Assembly (NCBI GenBank): GCA_028679775.1
Contig: JAJRAX010000245.1
Location: 1-7,510 of the forward strand
Source: Methanothrix sp.
GTDB taxonomy: Archaea > Halobacteriota > Methanosarcinia > Methanotrichales > Methanotrichaceae
Reading direction: 5' to 3'
DNA length: 7,510 nt
The stretch's first letter is position 1, and each line of letters starts with the position of its first letter. Below, piece by piece: positions 5,267 to 7,510 of this stretch. The notes below the pieces were generated by a model, which saw nothing but the letters and a program-made list of their open reading frames with translations, made no database searches and was not told the DNA's origin. A program made the position numbers and the translations under genes.

Positions 5267-7510
5267 TCATATTCCTGTCAATATCTGAGTTAAACCGCTG
5301 AACAAGCTCTCCGGCTTGGAGGATAGACCAGCCTGTATCGCCCAAGAACTCAATATCTGAATGATCAATGGACTCAACAAAGATACGGCAGCGATCCAGA
5401 TCTGTGGTTTGTCCGCATTAAGAATTTCCAGCTCCTTTTGAGTGTCCTCAATAATTTTCTTAGATATTATATTAATAAATTCGTAGTCTTTTGAGACCTG
5501 CTCCGAAGGATTTTTCTCTTTTAAATTTGTTAATTGCGCAAGTACCTGATTTTCCAGGAAGCTATTTTCAACAGGTTTGCTGCCTAAACGCATTATTTCT
5601 TTGAGTGATGATATCTCTGTGTGCTTCGTATCAGGTTCTATCGTATCAAGTTGCAATATAGTGGTTATTGTCTTAAAATCGTTTACTCTCTGCGTCAGCA
5701 ATTTCTTTTGCTTTTGCCTGGAAGTGCGCCAGCCGATGATATATGGGATCAGGAAGAATACTACGAATATAAGGATGGTTAATGCAACCATGATTGGCGT
5801 TCCACTGGGAATTGTCACAAGGCCAATATCCAGAGGGGTGTTCAATTTGGCCAATTGCCAGCACCAAAGAAGCTGAGACAGATAAAGCGAGTTCAAGCCC
5901 AGCCAGCAGAAGCTAAATATCATTGCTGCTTTCCTGAGCATATTGCTGGTTTTATACGATGTAAGGGTCCTATTGGAGGCGATAAAAGAGACAAAAAACC
6001 CAGATAGTATTATAAATATTAATTCATATGCCATATCATATGGATTGTTTCCATATTCCTCATACGTCCTTATAATTATTGGCGCAGCACCAAGAATAAA
6101 TAATGATATCAGTGCCAATATCCAGAACCAGGTCATTTTGCCGTTGAGATCCTTCTCAAGCGTCAGCCAGATGTCTTTTTCATTCTTCAGGTTGAGGACC
6201 CATAAGAATGCAGCAAATGCAAGGATGACAATGGATAAACAAAGGTACTTGAAAACAACCTTTTGAGGGAAATGCATATAGATTACAAACAAAAACGAGA
6301 TCAATTGAATGATTAAAGCCGATGGAAAGATTATCTTATAGAATTGTCCCCCATCAATGGTCGAGGGTTTCACCGCAGGATCTGATGCAATTAATTTGAT
6401 CTTTCCCTTCATGATCAATGCTGCTATAATAGCTATACCTGCTATAATAAGAATAATAATTGAAAGATACAATTGGATATCTGCTCTGTCATATCCTTCT
6501 TCATGATTTAGTCCATTTTGATATGCTCTGATGGCATCCTCATAGCATCCAAGCTGATAGAGAACATCTCCTTTGCCGTTGTACGCCTCCGCATTTGTCG
6601 GATCTTGTTTGAGTGCTTGATTGAAGGAGGCCAATGCATCAAGATTTCTGTTCTTCAAATGCATCAGTGCCGTTGCATTGCCAATCCATGCGGATGCATT
6701 GTTCCAGGACGGACCTCTCTTATAAGTTATATCTAACGCATCTCTAAATGCAGAGGTCGCATTTGAATAATCCTGAAATTTTAAATAGACATTTCCCATG
6801 CTGTTCTTGACCAGGAATCTATCTCGATCGGATAACGATTCACCGCCAACCAGCAGAGCCTCACGAAGCAGCCTCAAGGATTCTTCTAGCTGCTGATTCA
6901 GCTCTGCTGCAATCAAACCCATATACAAATATGAATAGGGATTTTTTCTGATTTCATTTGAATTTTGCAGGGCCAAAAGCGCTTCATCATATCGTTTCAA
7001 GCGGTTTAAAGCCAGGCCTTTGTTATTCCAGGCTCTTATCGCCTGTATATCATGATCTTTGCTCTTTTCGTTTTTTATTAGACCTAAAACAATGTCCGAA
7101 ATATTATTTGCTTCACTGTATTTTTCTTGTTCGATTTGCACCAGAGCAAGATTATTATATGCATCAAGATAATTTTCGTTTAGCCATATAGCTTCGTAAA
7201 ACGATTTAGCTGCATCATCATAATTGGCTTTTCCAAGCATGAAGTAGGAGTTGCCTCTATTAAAATTTGCCATAGACTTTAATTTATCATCTGGCAACCG
7301 ATTTCCCTGTAATGATTCATTGTAGGCATCCACAGCCTTTGGAATGTCATTTTCCAGATAGTAGGCGTTTGCCAAATTATACCAAACTTCTCCATGTCTG
7401 GGATCATCAGATGACAGCTCGATATATAATTTTAAGGCTTTTAAATTATAATTTTGTTTTTCAGTTACGTTTTCGCTTTTATCTCGTTTCATGCCATAGC
7501 GAACTGCTTC
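5267..7510 (-). CDS. TPR-repeat protein with eight predicted membrane helices; probably cut at right window edge
   Basis: I recognise no named family for this protein. Counting from the ATG at 7492 it has 741 residues. Residues about 35-335 hold roughly eight tetratricopeptide repeats (for example EVWYNLANAYYLENDIPKAV, RAWNNKGLALNRLKRYDEAL and AEAYNGKGDVLYQLGCYEDA). Seven hydrophobic helices follow at about 340-362, 384-406, 411-433, 453-475, 488-506, 521-546 and 566-587. A charged, helical region of about 110 residues (588-696) precedes an eighth helix (697-718). TPRs usually form protein-binding scaffolds, so this may assemble partners at the membrane. The frame stays open through 7493-7510 (EAVRYG), and no Shine-Dalgarno site precedes the ATG at 7492, so the true start is probably outside the window. 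The small secreted protein follows in the same transcript. The gene is clearly A/T-richer than the glutamate synthase operon. Confidence 0.8.
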   Translation of the reverse strand, partial: EAVRYGMKRDKSENVTEKQNYNLKALKLYIELSSDDPRHGEVWYNLANAYYLENDIPKAVDAYNESLQGNRLPDDKLKSMANFNRGNSYFMLGKANYDDAAKSFYEAIWLNENYLDAYNNLALVQIEQEKYSEANNISDIVLGLIKNEKSKDHDIQAIRAWNNKGLALNRLKRYDEALLALQNSNEIRKNPYSYLYMGLIAAELNQQLEESLRLLREALLVGGESLSDRDRFLVKNSMGNVYLKFQDYSNATSAFRDALDITYKRGPSWNNASAWIGNATALMHLKNRNLDALASFNQALKQDPTNAEAYNGKGDVLYQLGCYEDAIRAYQNGLNHEEGYDRADIQLYLSIIILIIAGIAIIAALIMKGKIKLIASDPAVKPSTIDGGQFYKIIFPSALIIQLISFLFVIYMHFPQKVVFKYLCLSIVILAFAAFLWVLNLKNEKDIWLTLEKDLNGKMTWFWILALISLFILGAAPIIIRTYEEYGNNPYDMAYELIFIILSGFFVSFIASNRTLTSYKTSNMLRKAAMIFSFCWLGLNSLYLSQLLWCWQLAKLNTPLDIGLVTIPSGTPIMVALTILIFVVFFLIPYIIGWRTSRQKQKKLLTQRVNDFKTITTILQLDTIEPDTKHTEISSLKEIMRLGSKPVENSFLENQVLAQLTNLKEKNPSEQVSKDYEFINIISKKIIEDTQKELEILNADKPQIWIAAVSLLSPLIIQILSSWAIQAGLSSKPESLFSGLTQILTGI

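Noticed and set aside
5943..6266. Open frame of 107 codons on the + strand opposite the TPR gene
   Set aside because: It is antisense to transmembrane helices, which commonly leaves long open complements; there is no ribosome binding site.
1..7510. CRISPR array, tRNA or rRNA gene
   Set aside because: I saw no regularly spaced repeats and no cloverleaf or conserved rRNA segments on either strand.

Overview
The window looks like chromosomal DNA of a methanogenic archaeon, most likely from the Methanosarcinales/Methanotrichales (Methanothrix-like). This is an inference. It rests on a split archaeal-type glutamate synthase with a fused N-terminal ferredoxin, densely packed four-cluster ferredoxins, a small secreted protein with a PGF-CTERM-like tail, a TPR/multi-membrane-helix protein, good Shine-Dalgarno sites with ATGA overlaps, and an archaeal-looking TATA element. 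No rRNA, tRNA or CRISPR array is visible, so the taxon cannot be fixed from this sequence alone.

Layout. (1) Positions 3-3169, + strand, hold a tight operon of four genes that begins left of the window. They are the FMN/Fe-S domain protein of an archaeal split glutamate synthase (5' end missing), its GXGXG (alpha-subunit C-terminal) domain protein, a four-[4Fe-4S] electron-transfer protein of the HycB/HydN/DmsB type, and a two-cluster ferredoxin with a C-terminal CxxC...CxxC module. (2) Positions about 3205-4931, - strand, hold an apparently intact IS200/IS605-family element. Its tnpA (Y1 HUH transposase) and tnpB (RuvC-like RNA-guided nuclease) overlap as ATGA, and it is bounded by subterminal hairpins. 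The right end overlaps the tnpB 3' end, where a two-part hairpin marks a probable omegaRNA scaffold. (3) Positions 4936-7510, - strand, hold a two-gene unit: a TPR protein with eight predicted membrane helices, open at the right window edge, followed 19 nt later by a small secreted or anchored protein.

How it fits together. The first operon probably feeds electrons from ferredoxin-type carriers, through a chain of up to eight [4Fe-4S] clusters, to an FMN centre that makes glutamate. The glutaminase domain would have to be encoded outside the window. The insertion sequence sits in the convergent gap between the two cellular operons, almost touching both 3' ends and breaking neither visible gene. 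The TPR/membrane protein and its secreted partner probably act together at the cell envelope, but I do not recognise their function.

The most interesting parts are the complete TnpA-TnpB-omegaRNA unit with matching guide-like motifs at both ends, the unusual ferredoxin complement of the glutamate synthase operon, and the uncharacterised TPR-8TM plus PGF-CTERM-like pair. I found no clearly new defence or mobile system beyond these.
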